A DNA stretch of 64,000 bases from positions 1-64,000 of the forward strand of contig JAKOTR010000060.1 of assembly GCA_029776225.1 (NCBI GenBank). The letters are read 5' to 3'. The notes under the pieces were generated by a model. That model worked only from the letters and a program-made list of their open reading frames with translations, was not told the origin of the DNA and ran no database searches. Origin of the DNA: Acidobacteriota bacterium (GTDB taxonomy: Bacteria; Acidobacteriota; Terriglobia; Bryobacterales; Bryobacteraceae). The number at the start of each line of letters is the position of its first letter. Position 1 is the stretch's first letter. The position numbers were made by a program, and so were the translations under genes. Below are positions 9,779 to 22,279 of this stretch, in pieces.

Positions 9779-10768
9779 GTGCCTAATGCGATGATCAGCG
9801 CGCTCGGTTGCTACGTTCCGCCGCGCGTGTTGACAAATTTCGATCTGGAAAAGATGGTGGAGACCAGCAACGAGTGGATCCTGGAACGTACGGGGATCCG
9901 CGAGCGGCACATTGCCGACCCGGAGGTGGCCACCTCAGACATGGCGGTAAACGCCGCCCGGGAGGCGCTGGCCCAGCGCGGCATCGACGCGACCGAGATC
10001 GAAATGATTCTGGTCTGCACCGTGACCCCGGACATGATGTTTCCCTCGACGGCCTGTCTGGTGCAGAAGCAGTTGGGGGCGAAAGGCGCCTGGGGCTTCG
10101 ACCTGATCGCCGCATGCTCGAGTTTCCTGTACGGCCTGACCACGGCCGCCCACCTCGTGATCGCCGGCAGACACAAGAAGATTCTGGTGATCGGGGCCGA
10201 CACCATGTCCCGGATCATCGATTACACGGACCGCGCCACCTGCGTGCTGTTCGGCGACGGCGCGGGCGCAATGCTGGTCGAAGCGACCGACGACGATTCG
10301 GTGGGCCTGATCGATTTCATCAACGAGATCGACGGTTCAGGAGCGCCGTTCCTCTATATGCCGGCGGGCGGAAGCCGCATGCCGCCTTCGATCGAGACCG
10401 TGCAGAAACGTATGCACTACGTACACCAGGACGGCCAGCAGGTGTTCAAGTACGCGGTGCGGAAGATGTACGAGACGTGCCAGGCTTTGCTGGATAGAAA
10501 CGGCATCAAGCCGAACGATATCGCGGCGCTGATACCGCACCAGGCAAACCGCAGAATCATCCAGGCAACGGCCGACCGCCTCGGGATCAATTGCGAAAAG
10601 GTGATCATCAACATCGACCGCTACGGGAACACGACCTCGGGCACCATCCCACTGGCAACCCGCGACGCGATCGCGTCCGGGCAGTTGAAAAAAGGCGGGC
10701 TGGTGCTGTTCGCGGCCGTCGGCGCGGGATACACGGCTGGCGCGAGCCTCTGGCGCTGGGCGTACTGA
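9779..10768 (+). CDS. fabH: 3-oxoacyl-ACP synthase III
   Basis: KAS III, 329 aa, which condenses acyl-CoA with malonyl-ACP to start type II fatty-acid synthesis. The Cys-His-Asn triad is visible: Cys at about 113 (AACSSF), His at about 255 (IPHQANRR) and Asn at about 285 (RYGNTTSG). The GDGAG loop and C-terminal AVGAGYTAG are also typical. The start is GTG at 9779, supported by GGAG five bases upstream and the family N-terminus. No other fab genes adjoin; upstream is the divergent peptidase-like gene and downstream a convergent aminotransferase (10-bp gap), so it is probably monocistronic. Confidence 0.96.
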   Translation: MPNAMISALGCYVPPRVLTNFDLEKMVETSNEWILERTGIRERHIADPEVATSDMAVNAAREALAQRGIDATEIEMILVCTVTPDMMFPSTACLVQKQLGAKGAWGFDLIAACSSFLYGLTTAAHLVIAGRHKKILVIGADTMSRIIDYTDRATCVLFGDGAGAMLVEATDDDSVGLIDFINEIDGSGAPFLYMPAGGSRMPPSIETVQKRMHYVHQDGQQVFKYAVRKMYETCQALLDRNGIKPNDIAALIPHQANRRIIQATADRLGINCEKVIINIDRYGNTTSGTIPLATRDAIASGQLKKGGLVLFAAVGAGYTAGASLWRWAY

Positions 10769-10778
10769 TATTCGCCGG

Positions 10779-11963
10779 TCACACGGCGGCAGCGCGAGCG
10801 TAGACCTGCTCCGCCGCGGAGGCGCCGCTCGCGGGCGGGCGGTAGCCCTCCGCCTTCAGCGCGGCTTCGAGCGCGGTCAGGAGCGTGAGCACGTTCTCGC
10901 AGGTGGAGGAAGCGCCCATCAGGCCGATGCGAAGAATGCGGCCGGCGAGCGGCCCGAAGCCGCCAAGAATCTCGATACCATGTTCCTCGATCAGACGCTT
11001 GCGGATCTTCGCGTCGTCAACGCCTTCGGGCAGCCGCGGCGTGTTCAGCGTCCAGAGGCGGTGGGCGGGATTCTGCACGTGCATGGATAGCCCCATCGCC
11101 TCCAGGCCCGCGACAAGCGCGAGGTGGTTGAGCCGGTGCCGTTCGTAGCGGCGTTCCAGCCCTTCCTCAACGGCCACGGCAAGAGCTTCCCGCAGAGCGT
11201 AGAACATGCTGACCGGGGCGGTGTGGTGATAGCGGTGCGCGCCTTCGTAGTAGTCGTCGAGTAATTTCAGATCGAAATAGAACGACCGCACAGGCGCCTC
11301 GCGAGCGCGCAGGACCTCAAGCGCCCGCGGTGAAAGCGAGATGGGGGCAAGTCCGGGCGGGCAGCTCAGGCACTTCTGAGAGCAACTGTAAGCGATATCG
11401 ATGCCGGTTTCGTCCATCTTGACCGGCATCCCGCCCAGTGAAGTGACGCAATCCGCGATCACGAGAGCGCCCACTTCGTGCGCCGCTTCGCAGATCGCCT
11501 TGCCGTCCTGCCATGCGCCGGTGGAAGTTTCCGCCTGGACATAAGCGACGACTTCCGGGCGTTCGCGCAGAATAAACTCCCGCGCCTCGGCATCGCTGAA
11601 CGTCTCGCCCCAGGGTTTTTCGAAGCGCACAACCGCGGCGCCCTGGCGCCTGGCGATATCGGTGATGCGGTCGCAAAAGTAGCCGTTGGCGAAAACGGCG
11701 AACCGCGTGTCCGCGCCGGCGAAGTTGGTGACGGCGGTCTCCATTCCGGCGCTGCCGGTCCCGGAGATGACCATCGTGAAGTGGCTCTCCGTACCGAACA
11801 CCATGCCAAGCATGCGCCGGATGTCCTCGGCAACCTCGAAAAAGTACGGATCGACGTGGCTGACAATAGGCAGCCGCATCGCTTCATAGACGCGGGGCTC
11901 AACCATGCTGGGCCCAGGTCCCAAGAGCAGGCGCGGCGGCGGAGACAGCGGCGGCACTTGCAT
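10779..11963 (-). CDS. Class V aminotransferase (alanine-glyoxylate / serine-pyruvate type)
   Basis: A PLP-dependent fold-type I aminotransferase of about 394 aa. The family pattern is clear: LLLGPGPSMVEPRVYEA at the N-terminus, SGTGSAGMETAV in the cofactor site, VQAETSTGAWQD, DCVTSLGGMPVKMDE and the Schiff-base lysine in CSQKCLSCPPGL. Such enzymes transfer amino groups from alanine or serine to glyoxylate or pyruvate; the exact donor cannot be read here. I preferred ATG 11963 over an upstream TTG because the conserved region starts just after it. The start lies 29 bp from that of divergent hrpB, so both promoters are compressed or overlapping. Confidence 0.9.
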   Translation of the reverse strand: MQVPPLSPPPRLLLGPGPSMVEPRVYEAMRLPIVSHVDPYFFEVAEDIRRMLGMVFGTESHFTMVISGTGSAGMETAVTNFAGADTRFAVFANGYFCDRITDIARRQGAAVVRFEKPWGETFSDAEAREFILRERPEVVAYVQAETSTGAWQDGKAICEAAHEVGALVIADCVTSLGGMPVKMDETGIDIAYSCSQKCLSCPPGLAPISLSPRALEVLRAREAPVRSFYFDLKLLDDYYEGAHRYHHTAPVSMFYALREALAVAVEEGLERRYERHRLNHLALVAGLEAMGLSMHVQNPAHRLWTLNTPRLPEGVDDAKIRKRLIEEHGIEILGGFGPLAGRILRIGLMGASSTCENVLTLLTALEAALKAEGYRPPASGASAAEQVYARAAAV

Positions 11964-11992
11964 AGCGCTATGGTCCGTAAAATGGGAGGGCG

Positions 11993-14401
11993 ATGTCAAC
12001 GGCGTTGCCCATCGATCCGCTGATTCCCGCGGTGCTGGAGGAGCTACGAAAGGCGCGCGCGCTGGTGCTCGAAGCGCCGCCGGGAGCTGGCAAGACGACG
12101 CGAGTCCCGCCGGCGGTGATGCGGGAGATGCCCGGCGAGGTCCTGGTTCTGGAGCCGCGGAGACTGGCCGCGCGCCTGGCGGCGCGGCGGGTGGCGTTTG
12201 AACTCGGGGAACGTGTTGGCGAGACGGTGGGATACCAGGTGCGCTTCGAGGAGGCAGTGGGGCCGCAGACCCGCCTCAAGTTCATGACCGAAGGCGTGCT
12301 GACACGCAGGCTGCTGTCGGACCCCGAACTGCGCGGCGTCTCCGCCGTCCTGCTGGACGAATTTCACGAGCGGCACCTGGAAGGGGATACGGCGCTGGCT
12401 CTGCTGCGCCGATTGCAAGAAGGCCCGCGGCGGGACCTGCGGCTGGTGGTCATGTCGGCGACGATCGAAACGGCGCCAGTGGCGGAGTACCTGGGCGGCT
12501 GCCCGGTGCTGCGGTCGGCAGGGCGGCAGTATGAGCTTTCGATCGCCTACAGGCCATCGTCGCCCGAGCCCCTGGAACAGCAGGTTGCGGCAAGCCTGGA
12601 GACGCTGCTGCGCGACGGGCTCGACGGCGACGTGCTGGTGTTTCTTCCGGGAGCGGCGGAAATTCGGCGGGCGGCGCGGGCGTGCGAGCGGCTCGCGCAA
12701 CGAGCGGGACTGCTGCTGCTTCCCTTACACGGGGACCTGCCGCCCGAAGAGCAGGAACGCGCCCTCGCGCCCGCGGACCGGCCGAAGGTGATCCTGTCGA
12801 CCAAGGTGGCGGAAAGCTCGGTGACGATCGAGGGCGTGACGGCGGTGATCGATAGCGGCCTTGCGCGGGTGGCCAGCCAGTCGCCGTGGTCCGGGCTGCC
12901 CAGGCTCACGGTGTCGCGCATCAGCAAGGCATCCGCCAACCAGCGCGCCGGGCGTGCCGGGCGCACGCGGCCGGGCCGGGTCATCCGGCTGTATCCGGCC
13001 GAGGATTTTCACCGGAGGCCGGCGCAGGACGTGCCGGAGATCGCGCGGGTGGAATTAACCCAGCTCGTGCTGACGCTGGCGGCAATGGGGGTGCGCCCGG
13101 CGGAGTTGCAGTGGCTGGAAAAACCTCCCGAAGCGGCCGTCGAGGCGGCAGGCGAGCTGCTCCGGCGGCTGGGCGCGATGGATGAAAACGACCGACTGAC
13201 TCCGGGGGGGCGGCGGATGGCCGCCATGCCCGTGCATCCTCGGCTGGCGCGGCTGATTCTGGAAGCGGCGGACCGGGGAGCGGCAGAAGACGGGTGCGCG
13301 CTCGCGGCGCTGTTGAGTTCCGGCGAGAGATTGCCACGTGATGCGGAGCACGCCGGGCCTTCGGATTTGCTCCTGCTGCTCGAAACCGACTGGGAACCCC
13401 GCACGCGCCGGCTCTTCGAGCAGATCAGGCGCTTCGCGCCGCGAGGACAGCGAGGCAAGGGAGGCGACGAAGCTCTGCTGATGGCGGTGCTGGCGGCGTT
13501 TCCAGATCGCGTCGCCAGGAGACGGAAAGGAAACGATCTGCTGCTGGCCTCGGGAGGCTCAGCGGTGCTTTCGCCGTCGAGCGTGGTGCGGAACCATGAA
13601 TTCCTGGTGGCCGTGGATCTCGAGGAACGAAGCGAGCACGGGCTGCCGCTGGTGAGACTGGCGAGCGGCATCGAGCCGGAATGGCTGCTCGATTTGTTTC
13701 CCGAGCGCGTGACCGAACGGCGCGGGCTGGAGTGGAACCGCGCGGCGGAGCGCGTGGAGGAATCCGGCGCGCTGCTCTACGACAAGCTGGTGATCGAGGA
13801 GAGCCGCGGAGCGCCGCGCGACTCCGAGCAGGCGGCCCGGCTGCTGGCCGAAAAGGCGCTCGATGCCGGAATCGCGCGATTTTGCGAGCCGGAGGAGCTG
13901 GAGCAGTTTCTCGCCCGCACGGCGTTCGCATCGGAGCATACTCCGCTGGTAAGGGAGTTGGGCGAGGAGGACGTGCGCGCGGCGCTGGCGTCGCTGTGCC
14001 ATGGACTGGCGAGCTTTGCGGAACTGGAGAACGCGGCCCGGAAGGGCGGCTTGCTGCGGGCGCTGGAGGCCGGTATGCCGGCGGACGCGCGGCGGGCGCT
14101 GGAGGAGTATGCGCCGGCGCGGCTGCGGCTCCCGAACGGCCGGTCCGTTAAGGTCAACTACGCCCGCGGGCGGACACCATGGATCGCGGCGAAGCTCCAG
14201 GAATTTTTCGGTATGCAGGAAACTCCGAGAATCGCCCGCGGCAAAGCGCCGGTGGTGGTCCACCTGCTTGCGCCCAATAACCGGCCGGTGCAGACAACAA
14301 CGGATCTGGCCGGGTTCTGGGAGCGCCTGTATCCAGCGGTGCGGCGCGAATTGAGCAGAAGGTATCCGCGGCACCGCTGGCCGGAAATGCCGGGACCGTG
14401 A
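11993..14401 (+). CDS. hrpB: ATP-dependent helicase HrpB (DEAH-box)
   Basis: 802 aa, typical HrpB length. Helicase motifs are in order: Walker A PPGAGKTTRVP, DEFHERH (DExH Walker B), SAT in VVMSATIE, then motifs V and VI in the second RecA domain (STKVAESSVTIEGV, NQRAGRAGRTRPG). The HrpB-specific C-terminal part ends with the conserved RRELSRRYPRHRWPE block. HrpB is a predicted RNA helicase of poorly defined role. ATG 11993 has a strong GGGAGG four bases upstream. Downstream secA is co-oriented after 72 bp. Confidence 0.95.
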   Translation: MSTALPIDPLIPAVLEELRKARALVLEAPPGAGKTTRVPPAVMREMPGEVLVLEPRRLAARLAARRVAFELGERVGETVGYQVRFEEAVGPQTRLKFMTEGVLTRRLLSDPELRGVSAVLLDEFHERHLEGDTALALLRRLQEGPRRDLRLVVMSATIETAPVAEYLGGCPVLRSAGRQYELSIAYRPSSPEPLEQQVAASLETLLRDGLDGDVLVFLPGAAEIRRAARACERLAQRAGLLLLPLHGDLPPEEQERALAPADRPKVILSTKVAESSVTIEGVTAVIDSGLARVASQSPWSGLPRLTVSRISKASANQRAGRAGRTRPGRVIRLYPAEDFHRRPAQDVPEIARVELTQLVLTLAAMGVRPAELQWLEKPPEAAVEAAGELLRRLGAMDENDRLTPGGRRMAAMPVHPRLARLILEAADRGAAEDGCALAALLSSGERLPRDAEHAGPSDLLLLLETDWEPRTRRLFEQIRRFAPRGQRGKGGDEALLMAVLAAFPDRVARRRKGNDLLLASGGSAVLSPSSVVRNHEFLVAVDLEERSEHGLPLVRLASGIEPEWLLDLFPERVTERRGLEWNRAAERVEESGALLYDKLVIEESRGAPRDSEQAARLLAEKALDAGIARFCEPEELEQFLARTAFASEHTPLVRELGEEDVRAALASLCHGLASFAELENAARKGGLLRALEAGMPADARRALEEYAPARLRLPNGRSVKVNYARGRTPWIAAKLQEFFGMQETPRIARGKAPVVVHLLAPNNRPVQTTTDLAGFWERLYPAVRRELSRRYPRHRWPEMPGP

Positions 14402-14473
14402 GCACGCTGTTCCCAGCAATTCCGGCATTCGCCTAAGACGTTAGCTGATAAAATAATTTACAAAGTCTTTATC

Positions 14474-17277
<2,804 letters not shown>

Positions 17278-17281
<4 letters not shown>

Positions 17282-18249
17282 AGACGCTCCGCTTAGTGGC
17301 TCTCATCATCGCGGCGGGCCTCACCGCGCACGCCGCAGCAGCGATCTGGCCCGACCAGCTCGGCGGCGCCGTCAAGACCGCCGGGGAAACCGTGGCCGTG
17401 AAGGACCAGGCGCTCTGGAACGAATACGGCTTCGAACTTGCCGAGCGGGCCGAGTACTCCTTGGGGGAGAAAAAGTTCACCGCGACCGCCTACCGGCTCT
17501 ATGATCCGACCGGCGCCCTGGGCGCGTTCCTGTGGCAGCGGCCGGCGGATGCGCAACCTTCCCAGCTTGCAAGCTTTGCCGCCGAGACCGGCGACGGCGT
17601 CATGCTGGTCTATTACAACTACCTTCTTCAGTTCGCGGGGTGGAAGCCCGAAGTGGCCGACCTGGAACCCTTCCTCCGGGAACTCCGGCCCGTGAACGCG
17701 GCGGAATTCCCGCGGTCGTACCTGCCTGACAGCAATCTCGCGCCGAACTCTACGCGCTACATTCTGGGACCGGTCGGGCTTGAGAGGTTCGCGCCGCAGA
17801 TCCCGCCCTCCGTCGCAGCATTTCATCTGGGATGCGAGGTCGAGGTTGCCTCCTTCGATACGGAAGCGGGAAAAATCAGCTTAGCCGCTTTCTCCTACCC
17901 GACGCCGCAGATCGCGACTATGCAGTTGGAGTCCTTCCGCAAGGTGCCAGGGGTCCTGGCGAAGCGCACCGGACCGATAGTGGCCGTTGCCATCGCGCCC
18001 CCGAACGCGGACACTGCCGAGCGGCTGCTGGCCCAGATTCGATATCAGGCAGTCATCACCGAAGCCGAGCGGATGCCCACCGCGCGAGACAACGTCGGCA
18101 ACCTCATCCTGAACATCTTTATCCTCGCGGGCATTCTGATGGCGTTGTTCCTCGTCGCGGGGCTGGTGTTCGGTTTCCTCCGGGCCGCAGCCCGAAAGGA
18201 CAAGGCGGAGGAGCCAATGATCATGCTGCACTTGGACGACCGCAGGTGA
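17278..18249 (+). CDS. Membrane-anchored exported protein of unknown function, coupled to secA
   Basis: 323 aa with a signal peptide or anchor ([20 protein letters not shown]) and a second hydrophobic helix near the C-terminus ([23 protein letters not shown]), followed by a short basic tail. The large intervening domain is presumably periplasmic. It resembles acidobacterial conserved proteins sometimes grouped as DUF6599, but I am not certain of that assignment. The TTG at 17278 overlaps the secA TGA (TTGA), has GGGG at a workable distance and gives a proper signal peptide; upstream in-frame codons overlap secA's zinc motif. The coupling suggests a link with export, but no function follows. 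Confidence 0.7.
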
Positions 18250-18453
18250 TATAACGCAATAAACCTTGTTTTTCAGCAGGTTAGGGGCGAGGGAGGCATG
18301 TAAGCGGAGTTCGACACCTTACACGCAACGACGCACAACTCACCAAGATTCTTCATCTTAGAAGGAAAACCTAAGGTCCGAAATGAACCCTTGCCGGGAG
18401 TTTTCCACAGGATGGAGAAAAATTGACCAACGGATAAGGTATTTCCTTAGAAG

Positions 18454-18487
18454 AGCTTGGAGCGATTCGGAGCCACCCAGCTTTTTT
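18454..18487 (+). terminator. Weak hairpin plus T6, possible end of the secA transcript
   Basis: AGCTTGG at 18454-18460 can pair with CCCAGCT at 18476-18482 with one mismatch, followed directly by six T residues (18482-18487). It lies about 200 bp after the preceding stop codon and just ahead of the small-RNA promoter. The stem is short, so the call is tentative. Confidence 0.35.
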
Positions 18488-18489
18488 GC

Positions 18490-18518
18490 TTGATTTACCT
18501 GCCCCGGTGCAATAAGAT
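18490..18518 (+). promoter_or_regulatory. Sigma-70-type promoter for the candidate small RNA
   Basis: TTGATT (18490-18495) and TAAGAT (18513-18518) are separated by exactly 17 bp. Each hexamer is close to the -35/-10 consensus, and the predicted start near 18525 leads straight into the structured segment that ends at the terminator at 18605-18644. No open reading frame of credible quality begins downstream before the terminator. Confidence 0.55.
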
Positions 18519-18524
18519 CCAATC

Positions 18525-18645
18525 ACAAAGAGTTTTGGCGGTTGCGTTTCCGTCGAAACTGATTCTCCCATAGAACATCACCCTGGTAGAACAGGGCAGA
18601 AAAGGAAATGCCTGCCTCGTCTCCGAGGCGGGCATTTCTGTTTTT
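18525..18645 (+). ncRNA. Candidate structured small RNA (about 120 nt)
   Basis: Between a good promoter and a strong terminator lies about 120 nt with three successive hairpins. The first pairs 18531-18541 with 18550-18560 (11 bp including two G-U pairs, 8-nt loop). The second pairs CCCTG at 18581-18585 with CAGGG at 18592-18596 (6-nt loop). The third is the terminator stem. I see no protein-coding signal on either strand; a 66-codon minus-strand frame crosses the region but lacks a ribosome site and protein-like composition. I do not recognise the RNA as 6S, tmRNA, SRP or a known riboswitch. It could alternatively be a 5' leader of sufB with an attenuator-like terminator. Confidence 0.5.
18605..18644 (+). 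terminator. Strong rho-independent terminator before the suf operon
   Basis: A 15-bp stem (18605-18619 with 18624-18638, one G-U pair, loop TCTC) is followed by a T5 run inside TGTTTTTG. It is the strongest hairpin in the intergenic region. On the plus strand it would end the small RNA. The stem lacks a comparable U-tract on the minus strand. Confidence 0.8.
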
Positions 18646-18679
18646 GGGCCCGTTTCTGCGCGATTCCGGCTCCTCAATC

Positions 18680-18708
18680 TTGACTTTTTTGTACAGATTC
18701 CGCTACCC
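18680..18708 (+). promoter_or_regulatory. Candidate sigma-70 promoter of the suf operon
   Basis: TTGACT at 18680-18685 followed after 17 bp by CTACCC (or TACCCT after 18 bp) lies just upstream of the sufB ATG at 18737, which is served by GGAG a few bases before it. The -35 is good and the -10 poor, as expected for a regulated promoter. The Rrf2 protein encoded last in this operon is a plausible regulator, but I cannot delimit an operator. Confidence 0.4.
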
Positions 18709-18736
18709 TTGAAATGGCATTCTACACGGAGCTCCC

Positions 18737-20185
<1,449 letters not shown>

Positions 20186-20209
20186 GGTTTCACGACAGAG
20201 GAGAAAGCA

Positions 20210-20974
20210 TTGCTGGAAATCAGAAACTTACACGCTCGGGTCCAAGAGAAGGAAATTCTCAACGGAATCAACCTCACGATCAAGCCCGGAGAGGTCCACG
20301 CGATCATGGGGCCGAACGGGTCCGGGAAAAGCACCCTGGCGCAGGTGCTGGCCGGGCGCGACATCTACGAGGTTACCGCCGGCGAGGTTCTGTTTGAGAA
20401 CAAGAACCTGCTGGAAATGGCGCCCGAAGACCGCGCGCGTGAAGGCGTTTTCCTGGCCTTTCAGTATCCGGTTGAGATCCCCGGCGTGTCGAACATGTAC
20501 TTTCTGCGGGCGGCCGTAAACGCCCGGCGCAAGCACCAGGGACTCGAAGAGCTGGACGCCTTCGACTTTCTGGAACTGGTGAAGGAGAAAGCGCGCCTGT
20601 TGGGACTGAGCGAGGACCTGCTTTCGCGGCCGGTGAACGAAGGTTTTTCCGGCGGCGAGAAGAAGCGGAACGAAGTTTTCCAGATGGCGGTGCTGGAGCC
20701 GCGCCTGTGCATTCTCGATGAGACCGATTCGGGACTGGACATCGACGCGCTCAAGGCGGTGGCCAACGGCATCAACGCCATGCGCAGTCCCGAGCGGGGC
20801 ATGCTGGTGGTGACCCACTACCAGCGGCTGCTGAACTACGTAGTTCCGGATTACGTTCACGTGATGTACAACGGCCGGATCGTGCGCTCGGGCGGCAAGG
20901 ACCTGGCGCTCGAACTCGAACAGCAGGGCTACGCCGGGCTCGAAGCCGAGGCGGCGTCCGTCAGGTCTTCGTGA
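20210..20974 (+). CDS. sufC: Fe-S assembly ATPase SufC
   Basis: 254-aa ABC-type ATPase subunit of SufBCD. Walker A (GPNGSGKST), signature (FSGGEKKRNE), Walker B (LCILDETDSGLDID) and the H-loop (VVTHYQRLL) are all intact. The start is TTG at 20210 with a strong GAGGAG eight bases upstream, matching the family N-terminus MLEIRNLHA. It is soluble, with no membrane partner, as expected for SufC rather than a transporter. It lies between sufB and sufD (15-bp gap to the latter). Confidence 0.97.
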   Translation: MLEIRNLHARVQEKEILNGINLTIKPGEVHAIMGPNGSGKSTLAQVLAGRDIYEVTAGEVLFENKNLLEMAPEDRAREGVFLAFQYPVEIPGVSNMYFLRAAVNARRKHQGLEELDAFDFLELVKEKARLLGLSEDLLSRPVNEGFSGGEKKRNEVFQMAVLEPRLCILDETDSGLDIDALKAVANGINAMRSPERGMLVVTHYQRLLNYVVPDYVHVMYNGRIVRSGGKDLALELEQQGYAGLEAEAASVRSS

Positions 20975-20989
20975 GGTCTGAGAGAGCAT

Positions 20990-22279
20990 ATGCCGGCGAC
21001 CATCGTTCCCATACACGAGAACCAGGAACCGTACCTCGCCATGTTCGCGAAGCGGGCCGAGAAGCTCCCCGGGCTGCCCGAGTTGCGCCGCGCCGCTGCC
21101 GAGCGCTTCGCCGCGCTGGGTTTTCCCACCACGAAGGACGAGGACTGGAGATACACCAATCTGGCGCCGTTCTTGAAACGGCCGTACGAGCCCGCCGCGC
21201 CGGCGCCCGTCGAAGCCGTGCGGGAACGGCTGGCGGCTGTGCCGTTTACGGACCTGGGATGTCCGCGGCTGGTGTTCGTCAACGGCCGCTACGTTCCGGA
21301 GCTGTCCGCCCCGCCCGATGGAATCACGGCGGGCAACGTGCGCGCGGTTCAGGATTGGACAACGTTCGCCGAGGCCGAGCAGCTTGGCGACAACGCGCTT
21401 GCCGCATTGAACACGGCGCTGTTTGAAGACGGGGCGTTCATCCGGATCGCCAACGGCTGCGTGTCCGAGCAGCCTGTCCATGTCCTTTATGTGTCATCCG
21501 GCAGCGGCGTTTCGTACCCCCGAACCCTGATCGTGGCAGGACGCGACAGCCAGGCCGTTCTTGTGGAGGGATATCTCGGGCTGGGGGACGACGCGTATTT
21601 CACGAACGCCGTCACCGACCTGATCGCTGCCGACGGAGCGGTGGTTTCGCATGTGAAGCTCCAGACGGAGTCGCCCCAGGCGCTCCACTGCGGGCTGCTG
21701 CGTGTGCGGCAGGGCGCGAGCAGCAACGTCAGGTCTCACAACATCGCGCTCGGCGCGGCGCTGGCGCGGAATGAGATCAAAGTGGCGCTTGAAGGCGAAG
21801 GCGCCGAGTGTACGCTGAACGGCCTGTACCTGACCACAGGCCGGCAGCACGTCGACAATCACACGACGCTCGATCACGCGCGCCCGCATACCACCAGCAC
21901 CGAGTTGTACAAGGGCATTCTGGACGGCAAATCCGAAGCCGTCTTCCACGGCCGCATCATCGTACGGCCCGTGGCTCAGAAGACCAACGCGATTCAGCGG
22001 AACAAGAACCTGCTGCTGTCGCGCGACGCGGTGATCAACACCAAGCCGCAACTGGAGATTTACGCCGACGACGTGCGATGTACACACGGGGCCACGGTGG
22101 GCCAGGTGGACCAGGAAGCGGTCTTCTACCTGCGCAGCCGGGGCATAGGTTTGGAGGAGGCGCGCAGCCTGCTTACCTACGCATTCACGAGCGATCTGAT
22201 CGAAGCCGTCCCGGTGGAAGCGATCCGGGAGCGGCTTTCTGCCGCTCTGTTCGAGCGGCTGCAAGGCGGCCTTCTATGA
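20990..22279 (+). CDS. sufD: Fe-S assembly protein SufD
   Basis: 429 aa, the SufB paralogue that completes SufBC2D. The N-terminal helical part (KLPGLPELRRAAAERFAALGFPTTKDEDWRYTNL split over about 20-60) is typical of SufD. The C-terminal beta-helix carries HVDNHTTLDHARPHTTSTEL, FHGRIIVRP and AQKTNAIQRNKNLLLS with the conserved His of the SufB-SufD interface. Its TGA overlaps the sufS ATG (ATGA at 22276-22279), indicating coupling. Confidence 0.96.
   Translation: MPATIVPIHENQEPYLAMFAKRAEKLPGLPELRRAAAERFAALGFPTTKDEDWRYTNLAPFLKRPYEPAAPAPVEAVRERLAAVPFTDLGCPRLVFVNGRYVPELSAPPDGITAGNVRAVQDWTTFAEAEQLGDNALAALNTALFEDGAFIRIANGCVSEQPVHVLYVSSGSGVSYPRTLIVAGRDSQAVLVEGYLGLGDDAYFTNAVTDLIAADGAVVSHVKLQTESPQALHCGLLRVRQGASSNVRSHNIALGAALARNEIKVALEGEGAECTLNGLYLTTGRQHVDNHTTLDHARPHTTSTELYKGILDGKSEAVFHGRIIVRPVAQKTNAIQRNKNLLLSRDAVINTKPQLEIYADDVRCTHGATVGQVDQEAVFYLRSRGIGLEEARSLLTYAFTSDLIEAVPVEAIRERLSAALFERLQGGLL

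Noticed and set aside
18371-18571. A 66-codon minus-strand frame in the intergenic region with a GAGKSS string resembling a P-loop.
   Set aside because: The Walker A spacing is wrong, there is no ribosome site, and the frame crosses the promoter and first hairpin of the candidate small RNA.
21808-22275. Upstream extension of the sufS frame inside sufD.
   Set aside because: SufS similarity begins at ATG 22276, which overlaps the sufD stop; the extension reads sufD out of frame.
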